From the NCBI GenBank assembly GCA_014871385.1, contig CM026423.1:10161952-10225951 (forward strand): a stretch of DNA of 64,000 nucleotides, written 5' to 3'. The stretch comes from Ceratodon purpureus. Lineage: Eukaryota > Streptophyta > Bryopsida > Pseudoditrichales > Ditrichaceae. Within the stretch, counting starts at the first letter, position 1, and the number at the start of each line of letters is the position of its first letter. The position numbers were made by a program, and so were the translations under genes. Shown piece after piece: positions 24,998 to 37,679 of the stretch. The notes beneath the pieces are model-generated. The model was not told the origin of the DNA. It searched no databases and saw only the letters and a program-made list of their open reading frames with translations.

Positions 24998-27237
24998 TGA
25001 CTGAGAAGTTCTTCTACACCAAATATGGAAATCACAAAGTTCTACCACATGCATCGACTACTTACTATGATCATACAATATTATGATTGATTAAATCTCA
25101 TTTTGTCTTTATTAAATGTTGAATGCCTTTATAAATAACTCTACAAATTCCTGTTCGTCGTTTAAATTTTCATACTTACATCTATTCATTTAAAAACATA
25201 TGCTTCTACTTGAGACCAGGCATACAAAGTAAAACATTAGTTTGTTTTCATTTGAAAGCCTAATTCTAAGAATCCTCGTAATATCTTTATGCTTTGTCTT
25301 AAGGCGGTTTACACTATGGAGCATAGAGATTGACTGCTACCCTTTAAAAACTGTGATAGGCCAAGAAAGTCATCTCTGTCCGACTTTGCTTTACACTACC
25401 TTGAAAAAAGGAGATTGACTACGAGGTTTGAGGTTACCTAAATATGTTATTTTTTGCCAAGTGGATAATTTTTCATGGTCCAATGGATTTTACGTGGAGT
25501 CAAGGCAAAGGAGTCAACTCGACAAAAATCAAGTTGGACCATTTGCCAAAAAATTATTGATTGGCTGAAATTCAATTATTTTACTCATTTTTTTAGATTT
25601 TTTTTTTTTTGCATGTTATTTTTTATGTTACTCTTTTAGATATATATTAAAAATTTCAGTCCAAAGTCATCTCGGTCCAAATCCACTTTACACTATGAGA
25701 GACCAAGACATTTTTTAGTTTTTCATCGTCACGGCTCTAAACCAAGAGTCGTGACCACGAAATGATTTTAATTCTTTCGGTCAATCATGATGGTCAATAA
25801 TGTAAACCACCCCTTAGCTTCTCTTTTTTTTAGATTGTGAATCAAACTACACTGACATCCTATATGGAGTCACTTTCCTCCTTCCACGAATATAGAGGCT
25901 TGGTTTCCAATTGAAAGGGGAAATTCCAAGTGAAGACCAAAAGTTAATCTATTCACATGTCAAAAATAGCTTGGCGGGTAATTTAATTGAAAAAGAGCTA
26001 TGGTAGAAGTGGAGAGAAAATACAGAAGAAGGGTTAAAAACGGGCACAGTCTATCCCTCTTTAAACAAACTTAAAACTTTAGACAGACAAGTACTCATCC
26101 ATCCCATAGCCAGCTGCTACAATGCATGCAACCAAGCTTCTACGCACTTAATATTCCTAAACTCATAGTACATATATATAGTTAACTCTGGTAGATAATA
26201 ATATCAGCATGAATAAAGGGTCCTTTAATCTTTAAGAATGTTGTTTGTAGGCCGCGTAGCATACTCAAATTCTTCTGAGATTTAATGCCCCCTTTCGGAA
26301 GTAGGACTCTGTAGAAACTAGTGAGAAGGACCGTGACTATTTTAATTGTGTTTTTGTTGGAAGTGTGTCAATTGTGGAGTGTTTGTTTTGAGTGGTTGGT
26401 AAGTGCGTTGTTCTTGTATGTTATGGACACCCAAAGTATTGGGTATGTTGGTTGTTCTGTTACAACGATACACTTTAGAAGTGTAGCTCTTTGGGTTTGA
26501 GTCATGTTGAAGACTCAAGTGAATTGGTGTGGTAGTATGTTGGTGTGAATTTGGTAGGAAATAATGGCCTCTGAATCCTTGTGACAAGTGGTGCTATCCG
26601 GAATGTGTGCTTCTTAATATACTGTGTTTTTTCTTGAATACTTTTTTTGTAATATGTTGATTTTGGACAGATGGGTGTAGTTTTTTCTGAAACTGCTGGA
26701 CATGTTATATCTGGTTTGTGTGAGTTGTTTTGGTTTGATACGTGTATATGTGTTTTGGGTTTGATGTACCGGTATGCCAATGCGAGGACATTACTAAATG
26801 AGGATCACAACACACATAAGGTAGAGATGGATATTCCCGTGAAGGTTCTAATTCCGTGGCCTCTCAGTGCACCAATATCCAAGACTTGACCTGACTACCA
26901 CACTTAGGAGATTGTATAAGAACCTATCATGTTCTCCATGCAAGAATCTTTGTATTGCATATACCTACTCACGGAAATAGTGGTCTACAATGTTGCACAT
27001 CAAATATTCATGAAAATTTGATAAATTTCCAAAAAAAATATTAAAAAAATCAGATTTGTGATTTACCGAACTAACATCAATTTGTATAAATTATATCCGC
27101 ATAGTTCTCTAAATCCCAAATATGCTGAATGGCTTAAACTGACGGGAATACCCATCTCTACACTAAATGAAGAGGCGTTTCACACTTGTTTGTAAGTATA
27201 GGCACCCACATCCGTTTCGATTTCTTTGCAGCCAGTT
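24998..27237. other. AT-rich spacer, holds one MITE-like element
   Basis: No gene supported. The inverted-repeat element 25302-25813 is listed separately. 26,340-26,890 is T/G-rich with ORFs in both strands but no recognisable product. Confidence 0.45.
25302..25813. mobile_element. MITE-like element, possible PIF/Harbinger type
   Basis: A 512-bp interval flanked by TTA (25299-25301 and 25814-25816). The ends are imperfect inverted repeats sharing GGTTTACAYTAT. Internally a segment near AGTCATCTCTGTCC at about 25368 recurs as AGTCATCTCGGTCC at about 25665. No coding capacity. Confidence 0.5.
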
Positions 27238-28752
27238 ATGAGATCCAAGGCAGTAAGAGCCTAGAGGTAACAATGTGGGGCTTGCTGGTGGGTGTCGCAG
27301 CTCGCTTCCTCAGTTCCGGGGTGGTGATGCTCCCATTCAGATACTGCAAAGGTGCCTCCAGGTCAGTGCATTTCACTGCATCTCAAGGATCTCGCGGCAC
27401 GTCTAGACGATGAAGTTATTGACGAAGTTAGACGCGCAAAAACTAAGAACCATATTCTGATGAGATTTCATTAACAAGGTCCATCAGTCGTTTCGGAGTG
27501 TTCCGAGCACTGTCGTGACAACCTGCCATTTCGATAAGGTCCCTCAATTGATCATGGGAAATTGCTCACTCGAAATTATTATGCTCGGTTGGCTTTGCTT
27601 CAAGAACTGCTGACATATTATCGTGAGCTTTTACACTCAAAAGTTGACCGGAAGTTCTAGTCAGCCTCATTTTGAAGACTGAAGTAATTGTGATCATCAT
27701 AACCTTTCTAGAGAAAGGTCAGATTTCAATAAGAGTATAATCATAGGCTGACGGTCAACATAATTTAAAAAGTTTGTGTGCTCAGACAGCCAAGAGTGGT
27801 TTCTTCAAAACTGGCTACTACCCCAGATCAGAAACTCTAGTCCGAAACACTTTGGTATCATCACCGCGCACGTCGAAAGAAAAAGTACTCATCATGGTAC
27901 TCATCCCTCATATAGTCGATCCATTTTTTTCCACATGGAGAATTTCAGATAGAGCTAATTACAGATTGATAATCATAGGGATTCCGAGTGCAAAGTTTTT
28001 TTTAAATGCTGTCTCAGATTTTTCTATGGTGTTAGGTCATATCAGCACGGTAAACTAAGTGTGGTGCATGACATAAGTATCATCACTGACAACATTTCCC
28101 AAAACAAATTCAAAAAAATGTTCATGGAAGCTTCTTCCTGCCCAGGTAGATTCTTCAGGTAAAACAGGTTGAACAGCTGCCCGTGACCCTTCCTCTCGGC
28201 AATTTTCAGCGCTCTATGTGCTACCGGTTTCAAGCACACGAGTGACTCTAGTCAATTTGCCTTCTAAGATCAACAACAACCACCGCTCAGACCCTTAGAT
28301 GTTCTGTAAAGTTTATGATAGTTTCAGCCAGCCGGCTGATTATCAATTCTAATCATCGCGGTTCAAAAAGGAGAAAGACAGACGTACAACACTGCTCAGG
28401 TTAAATTTGTGTTGGAAACGACGAATTCTCTTCAACGCTTTCTTGCGAAAGCTAAAAGCGAGCTGGGATTATCGAATCATCACTGCAGTCCGGTACCTCT
28501 AGGAGCATAGAAACGCACAACATGCAAAGGTACAAACAGTCACGCAGACCTACATAGAAATCCTAGTCAGAACACGCAATCACCTTCGGTATATTGCCGA
28601 AGCAAGATCTAAGACCTGATAATAAATGAGGACGAGGACACCAAACTGAAGCCCAACAAACCTCGAGCCAAGACGGCGATGAGTAACTTAAACGAGGCCA
28701 GAGAGGGGAAGGCTGCTGGAGAGCGCATGCGGAAGAGAGATGAGGAGGACAT
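27238..28752 (-). CDS. Hypothetical multi-exon gene (weak support)
   Basis: Not recognised. A plausible first exon 28752-28662 begins MSSSSLFRMRSPAAF and reads SLASFKLLIAVLARG, like an organelle presequence. It splices in frame to 28615-28584 (GLRSCFGNIPK). Further possible coding segments on this strand are LSQESVEENSSFPTQ (near 28450), VAHRALKIAERKGHGQLFNLFYLKNLPGQ (about 28229-28140), ISHDQLRDLIEMAGCHDS (about 27557-27475) and KCTDLEAPLQYLNGS...LPWIS (27391-27238). Splice sites between the later pieces are not settled, so the exon chain is a guess. The MITE at 28909 lies about 160 bp upstream of the start. Confidence 0.35.
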
Positions 28753-28908
28753 GGCGATGGCGGCACTTATAGGGTTTTGACGTCGCCACTGTGAAACCCT
28801 AATTTCGTGTTCCCGCGTTGCCCTGCGTTCCCCAGCTGCAGCAGACAGGGAACTTGTTTGGTTCCCCTGAGAACGCAGAGCTTGGCGATCCAGTTTTGCC
28901 CATGCCCA

Positions 28909-29232
28909 GCCTCGTCACTAAGAGCGGGAGGGGGACCGCCTCCGCAGCGGGCAGCCCTGCGTTTTTCGGAGGGTCAGGGTTGATGAGCCCTTACTTTTTG
29001 GTTTTTTATTTTAAAATTCCTAAGGGTGTCCTCTTAGAATAATTTGGAGCCGCAGGCCCCATTTTTGAATTCAAAATTACCAAAAATGGTCTTGGGGAGT
29101 CCAAATTGAAAATTTCAGGGTTTTGGAAGAAAAAAACCAACCAATGGGAGTGGCTCCTAAAAACGCTCGTGCATGCCGGGCTGCCCGCTGCGGAGGCGGT
29201 CCCCCTCCACAGTCCCGCCCTTAGTGACGAGG
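28909..29232. mobile_element. GC-ended MITE with 8-bp target duplication
   Basis: 324 bp, flanked by the direct repeat CATGCCCA (28901-28908 and 29233-29240). The inverted repeats run about 50 bp, starting CCTCGTCACTAAG and continuing through GACCGCCTCCGCAGCGGGCA, with one 7-bp indel between arms. The interior is AT-rich and non-coding. An 8-bp duplication suggests hAT-like transposition, but the termini are not classical hAT. The same CTCGYCACTAAGRGCGGG end recurs at 37952 and 50305. Confidence 0.8.
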
Positions 29233-31515
29233 CATGCCCAATTTCTTGTGAATGTTCTCGAGTCTTTCAATGTTGTAACTTAGCCCAAAGGCTGGACACT
29301 AACACGCTTCCTCTCAACCCTCTACTCCTTAAAAGGACCTTTCCCTTCTCCACATTAATGTAATTCTCCAGACCCATTGAAAATGTAAGTAAAAGGAAAA
29401 ACTATAAATTGATGTTCAAAATGAAGCTCTAGATCATGAATTTAAGGTTATATTCTACAATAAAATCTATAATTATTATGACTATTATATGTTTTTTACT
29501 CCGGAGTAATATTTTTTCAATTAACTTTAAAAGAACATTGGTTATTTGTATGTGAAATTTGTTGTCATGGTTTGAAATGTGATACTTTAATAGTAATAAT
29601 TATTTTACATTTTTAATTACTTAATTTATGAGTATATTAAAGGCACTTCTAAAAGGCTCAATGTATTTGGATTTTTCTCCGAATCACTTCAATATGAAAT
29701 GTAACATAAAAAAATCACCTATCATTCTTCATTTTTAAAAATTTCACACGTGAATGATGTTAACAAACCATAGGATTTTATAATGGGTGCATAACATTTT
29801 AGATAAGTCATCAATTTCAACATTGCATGAGCTTTTTAATGCAAAGGGTGCTCTCTTTATATATATCAACATCTTTACCCCTAAAATACCAGGCCGGTTT
29901 TTGCCAATTTCCTCCTCTAAAACTCTGATTTTTTTTTTTTAAATTCCCAAAAATTCAAAAATCCAAAAAATCAACTTTTAACCAAAATATTTTGAATTTC
30001 ACATTGAATCAAAGGCATGGTGAAATTTTCAAAATTTTTGACCGAACGGATCTCAAGATAATATGACTCAAACCTTCTTTTCTTTTCTTTTTTTGCCGCA
30101 TGCCCAAATGTGTTTGTACACTTTGAAATTCAATAACTGAAGTTCTATATGCAACCAAAATTGAGAAATTACATACACATGCAGGGCTTTAAGTTGAGAT
30201 TATGAAGAAAAAAATAAGGACTTGGAAAAAAAAAAACAATTTAGAACAATTTTAGAAGAAATAAAAACGAAGTAGTGAAGGTGGATATGAAATCTAAAAC
30301 TCAAAACAACCTTGGTTGGACAGCTACTTGAGATATTGGTTCAAATGAATCAACCCGGACTGAACAACTTTCTGTAGCTTAAAAGCACGTGCTGAGGCAC
30401 TTGTCTAGCCTACAGGAAGTCAAACCCAACATGCACCCGGTCACTGACGCAGGTTATCCATGATTGCAAGTAATTGCCCATAAAAAGCTGCCACATTATT
30501 CATTGATCAGAATTTACAACATCATTATCACAACTTGCCTAGTTGGTGGCAGCCAACTTTGATTATGTCTTCTAATCACAAAAATGAACCAAATGCAATG
30601 AAATAAAGTACCTTCAATAGAGTATGATTTATTGAATCTACGATAAAAAGGGCGTCAAAAAATATTAAAAATTCTAACTGTGGCAGCCTGCCCAAAGTAT
30701 CTGCAACCCACTTTGGATTTTGTGGAATTTTAGGGATTAATAGTAAACCATGAAATTAGTTTGAACAATTACAGAATATTTGAAGAGTTCTCACCTTAGT
30801 TTGGAGATTGTGACAACACCATCTATTGATTTCAAATGTAAAATTATTTCACTACTATTCAACAATGCCTTTGAAATACACATATTTTGATAAATGAATA
30901 AAAAAGATATGAGTGTGATGAGTAATATAACTGTAAATAATCATGGAATGTAACTTATGATTTAAAAACTTTTTTTATTCTTAAAGTTGACATCAATGAA
31001 ACATTATAAAATAAAAAAACAAAAAAAATTCAAATCCATTTCAAAGCAGTAATATTGGTTCTATTTGTGAGAAAAATGACCAATCATAATTATTTTTCAA
31101 GCCTACTCTAAATCTAAAATACAACATCATGTAAAGTAGATTCTTTATTTGCAACATCTACACTCAACAAATTGTGGATCTGTATAATCTTGAATGTGGA
31201 TCTCTAACATCTATCTATATGTATAGGGCATAACATGTACTCCAATTTATTATATGAAGCAGTACCCCTTATAACCTATATTAAATCGTTATACTTTGGA
31301 AATTAAGAAATTTAACATAATTTCAATGATGAAGTTCTAAATATTCCATAAATAATATTTTGTAGTATATACCTCAAATGCGATACAAATAGGGCAAAAA
31401 ATAATTTTTGTTATTGTGCCAGAATTTTCAATGGCCTAGGAGGTCATATGCCTTCAAATTTTTTTTGGGGGGGGGGGGATGGTACAACCTAACCGGGTAC
31501 AGCCAAGGCACCACT

Positions 31516-31800
31516 GGGGAAGGGGGTTGGGGTTGGGGTTGGGGCTGCGGGGGCTGCGGAGGGGAGGGGCCCTTCTCTTTCTCTTTCTCTTTCTCTTCTC
31601 CTCGTCGGCGTGGTGGTGGTGGTCGTCGCCTGCCGAGGGGGGGGCTGTGCTGTGCTGTGCTGTGCTCATTTTCCCGCCGCACGCACTCCAGCGCCTGGGC
31701 TCCGCGATCGACCACTTCCCTCCTCGATCGCTGCGCTGCTGCTCCTCCTGCTGCTGCCCCTCTCCCTTCCGTCCGCTGCTGCTCTCTCCGGTAAGTGCCA
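31516..31800 (+). promoter_or_regulatory. G-run and CT-repeat promoter region of the HR-lesion-like gene
   Basis: Consecutive G-runs (GGGGTT units, 31516-31551) could form a G-quadruplex. They are followed by TTTCTC repeats (31570-31597), a TGTGC repeat, and a GT donor-like AGCTCTCCGGTAAGT near 31792. This suggests a 5'UTR exon and leader intron before the coding start at 32334. Transcript evidence is absent. Confidence 0.4.
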
Positions 31801-32333
31801 CCTCGTCCTCGTGCCCATTCTTTTCCCCTACTCGTCGCCTGCCATTCCCACTTTGTCTCGCGTTTCCGAGGGGTCCACGCCGCAGCATTGTGTTTTTTGT
31901 TTTTCCGTCCCCATCTCTTTCTCTTGTGGGTTGTCTTCTCCTTCGTTTGGCACAGTTGGGTCCTTGTGCTTAACTGTTCTGGGGGCTGGTGAAGTGTGTG
32001 CATGTGAGGTAGTTCTGACTTTCAAAGCTTTTACTTTTGATTATTTTGAGGCCTTTTGTTTTGGGAGTGAGTGATTTTGAGTGTTTTGTCTTGGTTTTTT
32101 CGTGGATATTTTTTTTGAGGTAGTTTTTTGGGGTGTGTCATTGCGGTGCGTTTCTGAATGTGGGAGTGTTTTTTAGGTTTTCGCGGCTAATGGTGCGTTC
32201 TTGGGATATTTTCTGGGGGTTTTCCCATTTCTGTCGGTGTCTGGAGGTTTCGTGATGTTTATTCGGCTCTGTGTATTTCGTGTCTTGCGAATTTGGAGTG
32301 ACGATGTTGTGGTGTCTTTCTGTGCAGACAGCC

Positions 32334-33556
32334 ATGGGTTTTATATCCTTCATCGGAAGGGTAACTTTCTCTGCGATCTTTATTTTGGCTGCCTGGCAGA
32401 AGTAAGTCTGTTTTTGTTACTTGGTTTTTCCAGCTGTTTTGTTGGTTATTTCATTGTCAATCTCCCATGGTAGAGAGTGAGCCTCTATGGTAAAGCTGCA
32501 GGGATTTGCGCCGCATTACCTCCGCTATTTGAAGTTTGTACTTTAATCCTAGTTATGCGGTGTCCCCCTGCAACATCGTACATAGTGATCAGTGAAGAAC
32601 GTGTCCAAGGACGAAAATCATAATCATTTTTCCTCGTCATCCTTGCTATTTGGTGCACATGAAGTGTGGAATACTGAGTGGTGGTTACGCGTGGGTCATT
32701 TTAAAAACCAGGATCCAGGACTTTGGAGATGACGGAGGTTCTGCTTTGAAGACCTTGGAACCTAAACTGGACCTGTTCAAGAATCATGTTTTCGAGACAC
32801 TCCATTTCAAGGTTCCACCAGTCGAGGTATGTTTTTCGTCTTTAGATACCTTTTGAGATACTTTCTGTGGATATGCCCTTCTGCATCGTTTTCAGCTGAG
32901 TTTCCATCCTGGCTTTTGGCAATTCATTAGGTGTTGTCTCTGCATGGCCGGAAGCAAGTTTTATTTCTTCATAAAAAATTTGCCATTTTCTTGTTAATGT
33001 CTGGGTTTGATTTTGCCAACGATGAACTACTTGTGCATGCAGACGAAGCACCTTTTGATGGGAGCGATCGCGTTGGAGGGTTTTGGCGGCCTTCTCTTCA
33101 CAGTGGGCAGCAGTGTCGGCGCGTACTTGCTGGTCAGCTGTGCCCCTCTTTGTTCACAACTTAATTTTTTTTATTGTTTCTGCCTTTAAATGACTGATTT
33201 CGTGACTTCTGCGTAACTAATGCTGCTGGTGTGCGTGGTGTTCGCAGCTCATCTTTTTGGCAGCTGTTACGCCAATCGTCCATGACTTCTACAACTATGA
33301 CCTTTCAAGCCCAGAGTATGTCCACCAGTTCAATCAATTTCTAAAGGTAAACGGGTCTCATTGTGCATATCTCTCTTTTCATCAGTTCGTCATAAGATTT
33401 CTAAGATACATACGCATGATAAATGTGCCATTGATATTCGCGGCTGGGCTGCAGAACTTGGCGCTTTTTGGAGCTCTGTTGTTTTTCTTGGGGATGAGGA
33501 ACTCCACTTATCGACAGATCAGGAGGAAGCAGCCAGCTAAGTCCAAGGTTCAGTAA
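32334..33556 (+). CDS. HR-like lesion-inducing protein (small membrane protein)
   Basis: Five exons join in frame: 32334-32401, 32712-32826, 33043-33132, 33248-33346, 33455-33556 (TAA), giving 157 residues. The protein starts MGFISFIGRVTFSAIFILAAWQK and continues DFGDDGGSALKTLEPKLD, LLMGAIALEGFGGLLFTVG, TPIVHDFYNYD and LALFGALLFFLGMRNS. This matches the plant 'HR-like lesion-inducing protein-related' family (DoxX-like, about 155-160 residues). There are three to four membrane segments, an N-terminal signal-anchor-like helix and a basic C-terminus (RRKQPAKSKVQ). The biochemical role is unknown; the name comes from lesion formation on over-expression. Length and exon phases fit a complete, functional gene. 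Confidence 0.9.
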
Positions 33557-35365
33557 TTTTTAGAACTGGAACTCTGTGTAGTGACATTAGAAAAGACAGG
33601 CATGAAGGAATAGTGACGTTGTGTACAACCTTTGCCACATCCTGTAGTCTAGTCATTTTGGGAAGTTAGCACAAGGATTTCGTTTGTGAGTCCTCCTTTT
33701 TGAAATTCGAACTATGCCTGCATGGACGTCTGGCATACTTTTTTGGGTTTAATTGTTTTTGAGGGAATTTGTTGGAGTAATTCTGCTTATTGAATATTTT
33801 GGAAGTGTTTTTTGCGTTTGTGAGGGATGGCTAATATATTCGGAGTCATGGGAATGTAATTAGGTCATGTTAGGGTTTTGGGGGCATTATTGAGCTGGGA
33901 CCAAATTCCTGGGTTAACAGGTTGCGCTTTTTGCAATTATGTGCTTTCCGTCAATCCCAATGTAAAAACTGTACGGAACAATGTGATTTTATTCATGGAA
34001 CTGATTCCAACTTATTTATCTCTTCTTTTGGTTAAGTATTTTTGCACGGTGAGGTGTCCTGTGACATAGAGATTTTGCTAAACAAAACCTTGGACGCAGC
34101 GTTAGGGCTCGTCTGCTTCTATGTCAGAGTGTCAACTTTGTCGAGCGTGTGATTGTGCAATTGTATCCGAGTGCTACCTCTGTAACTTTCTCTTAACGTG
34201 AGACCTCTTTTCCTAATGCCCGCAACTCATAACTAATGGTCAAGAGCAATTAACGAAGGTGAAGTTCTAATCTCCTTCACTAACACTGGGGTGATGTTGG
34301 TGAAGGGAACTCTAACCGGCAACGAGACTTGGATGGGTGTTTTGTTAGGATCAAAGTTTGCGGACTGTGAATAAAGTTGAGAAAGACTCTAAAAACAAGC
34401 AACTGGACCAGCAGAATGTGGAGAAAGCTGGCCATGTACACTACATACGACGAACTACTCACAAAAGCAGAACAAGGAAGCTGATCCACAGGGAGGATGC
34501 CCTTTCCAAGGAAACTCTTCCGACTGCGTTGCCTCTAAACCATGAAAGCTCAGTTGCACAAATTCCACCTTCTAAAGAAGATAACTTACAATGTTGATCT
34601 GAGTCTTCGCCACTAAAATTCCGTACAGAACTCATCCACCAGTAATGCAACTTGAGTACTGGACTGTTTCTTGTCCTTTTTTTCCTCTCCTTATCACTTT
34701 GCAACTGGAGGTTAGGAGAAATGATTCTTCAATCTTGTAAATGGTCCCTCTCACTATATATTGGTAGCTGCACCAGAAGACCTCAAAAAACGGTGCTCTG
34801 CCTGCCTGGAGATCTAGAGCTATGAGGTATTGGATTGAAGGTCAAATACTTCACGGATACTTCACGGTCCTCCACCCGGTTTCGTTCGGGTATGCAAGTT
34901 ATAGTACTCTGTTTCAAGTTACAGGTAAATGCACATAGAACCTTAAGATGCATGTCGTTCGAATATTTGTGAAGTTGTAGGGGTTTTGGTTACGAATTTT
35001 TTAGACACTTTCTCTAAAACTCCACTGCAGAGCAACACCAACTTCACTAACATATGCATGATTTTCTGAAATTCTTTCATTTCATTAAAAATGATTCATG
35101 TTGTCTGAGACATTAGATGATCTATTGTCATCAACTTCAATCGGCGTTTCGGGTATCAATGATGATTGTAGAATACAATGATGGTCCTTTTACTAAATTT
35201 CCAGGCTTGGATATATACAGTACCTGCTAATCTCAAGTACAGTACATGTCTTCAGTGCTCCTAACCTGATATTAACAGATACTTCTCTACAAATTAAACC
35301 TCCACGTTGAAACAGGGAACCCATGCTGAATTGAAGGATCCATTGGGTAGTCTAAACCACCAATC
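33557..35365. other. 3'UTR and spacer, no gene supported
   Basis: Tail of the HR-lesion-like gene, then spacer. A 79-codon plus-strand ORF at 34358-34597 is charged (KVEKDSKNKQLDQQN...) but not recognised and has no clear splice context. Confidence 0.45.
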
Positions 35366-37679
35366 TCATGCACCTTCAGCCAGCATCATATTTACAGCGT
35401 CTCTGAATACATAATAATCCTCAAGCTTGTTGTAAACCTGGTGAGAGATTCGAGCATAAGCCACCACTTTAGACCCGTCTTTCTCTGACATGGAATCCCC
35501 TGCGTAGCATAAAGGTACTTCAACATGAAACTCCTCTCGAAGACGTGTACGCATCTTCAAAGCATCATCCTGAAACAATGCATACTGGAACTGTTAAGAA
35601 ATGCTACAGTGACCACAAGTTCAGGAAACTGAGGTATCTCTAGTAATAATGGCCATCAACGAATGCGCAACAGCACAAGCATTATAATATTCATATTGAC
35701 TCAGAGCCCTGCATCAGAAACAGTGAGCTATAATAATGAGCCCACTAGGCTTCTCCAATTGCATAGCTAATGATATACCGTGAGAGGTGTCCAAATCCAT
35801 TGCCTTCGGTCTTAAATTTTCATCACTTCAGGAGAAATTGTATCTACAGTACTAACGCCCATCAATCAATGCAACACACTGATAATCTTTCGCCCTGTGA
35901 ATAGTGATATTCAACAGTGATTCAATGATTTAGCTCCAATCAATTAGCTGGATAATAATGGAAGCAATGGTATGCTAACACTCTGGAGAACATTTAGTTT
36001 TACCTGCGAATGAATGTTCAGTCCTGGAGGCAGACCAACCATGGCCATCGAGGCGAAGAGATCACGAGGTGCACCCAAACAAGTTCCCCAGGACCTCGCG
36101 AGCATCTCGCCCATCTCTACGACCTTGTCATGGTTGCTCATTCTGTAATTTTCCAAATCACCGAAAAAGTCCTTCACAAACTGAATTGCTTTCGGTACCG
36201 ACAGAAGAGCGCTATAATCTCGAGTTCCCACCCAGTATGTTTCATTGAGGAGCCCCGTTCCATAGCTGTGGGAGACCACAGGATGATGAAGTCGAGAAAG
36301 ATGGTGCGCTTTCGCGTGGAAGAAAGCGACCACGGGAGGCGCGAATAACCATTTGTGTACATTCGCCATGTAATAATCCGCATCAATTTCGTGGACGTTT
36401 ATGTCAACACTCCCAATTGCATGAGCTCCGTCAACCAATACCTGCTCGACTCCGTAAGTGCGACACAAACGAACGAGATCACGAACTGGGAGGATTATGG
36501 ATGGCATTGACGTGATGTGATCCAGGATGGCGAGTCGGATTATGCGAGCAGGATGATCTGCCTTCTCTTTCTTCAGGAATTCTTCAAAACTGTGAAGAAT
36601 TTCTTCCTTTGATTTCACCGGAAAGGGCATTTTGTATTCAAGTAGATGCGCGCCAGCCCTAACGCAGTAGCCCTGGAGTCCAATCAAGCCAAATTCCAGT
36701 CCATCAACACTTGGAAATTTGAGATGCGAATCCTGAACCCTAATTGCTCGACGATGGTTATGATTCTGCAATTAAGGAAAATAAATAACCCTAAATTTAC
36801 CTGGAAGCACTTCTTCACAGCGCCATACGCGGAATCAAACATAACGATGCCATCGCCTCGCGCAAACCTCCCCTCCAGGAACCCCCACATGCAATCCACC
36901 GCCACAATGGCAGCGCCAGTGGTGGCATTCTCCAGCAACACCACCTCGTCCACATCCGGACCCCCAATCAACTCCGCCAACCCCTTTCTGGCCGCCAGGA
37001 ACCCGTCCGAGAGAGGATCCCAGCAGAATTCGTCCGGATGCCGCAGCCACTGCAGGTTCCACTGCGCCTGGTCATCCAGCACACACCGCGGCGCACTCCC
37101 AAAGGAGCCATTGTTCAGCCGCGCAACCCCCGAATGGTGATGCGCAAACTCCCGCTGGACGACCATCTCTCTCGACCTCACCGCGTCGGAATCATCATCA
37201 ACCGCGGCGTGGCGCTCCGGCTCCGCGCGGGCCGCAGCAATTGCACCTCCGGTAACGGCAACAACCCCGCTCTCCCCCCGTGCTGATTCCGGCGCGGCCA
37301 GTGCGGCCAGTCCGTCAAGCGCAGCCGGTGGAACATGGAGACGACCTCCTCCGCTGCCACTCGCGCCTCCCTCCTCGCCTTCCAACTCCTCTTCCGCTCC
37401 GCCACAACTAAATTCCGCTCCACCACAGGCCTCGCAACCCGAGTGGCGACTCGAACCTCCCCTGGACTGGGAATCCGACCGCCCTGCCGGCCCCGACCTG
37501 GGCCCGAGGACCTCCTCTCGCGCAACATCGCCACGAACCTCACCGGCTTCCTGTCGGAATTCATCATCGGTCCCTGGTGCTGCTGCAGCCCCAGCTTGAC
37601 ATCGTCCAGCCTGAGCAGGCGGCGCTTCCGCATGACATCCACCATGATGGTTGGCCCAGTCCTTGCGCTCCGATGTCAT
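35366..37679 (-). CDS. Class V aminotransferase: L-cysteine desulfhydrase / isopenicillin-N-epimerase-like
   Basis: A PLP enzyme of the aminotransferase V family, closest in memory to plant L-cysteine desulfhydrase (releases sulfide, ammonia and pyruvate from cysteine). Exons 37679-36801, 36672-36004 and 35569-35366 (TGA) join in phase 0 and would give 583 residues. Conserved text: EFAHHHSGVARLNNGSFG, LRHPDEF, VDEVVLLENATTGAA, IRLAILDHITSMPSIILPVR, VLVDGAHAIGSVDINV, the PLP-lysine region YYMANVHKWLFAPP, HHPVVSHSYGTGL, YWVGTRDYSALL and C-terminal YARISHQVYNKLEDY. The first about 170 residues are Ala/Gly/Glu-rich and unlike the family. An internal ATG at 37166 (MVVQREFAHHH) would give a normal length of about 412, so the start is uncertain. 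The exon 2 acceptor at 36673 was chosen because it restores family length. Confidence 0.85.

Larger units (their letters stand above)
28753..32333. other. Intergenic: GC-rich MITE, then AT-rich spacer, then promoter of the next gene
   Basis: 28,909-29,232 is a MITE. 29,240-31,430 is AT-rich with no ORF worth calling. 31,450-31,800 switches to GC-rich, G-run and CT-rich sequence, typical of a promoter and leader. Confidence 0.5.

Noticed and set aside
31408..32074. ORFs of 128-191 codons in several frames
   Set aside because: Simple-repeat and GC-rich promoter/leader sequence upstream of the real start at 32334.
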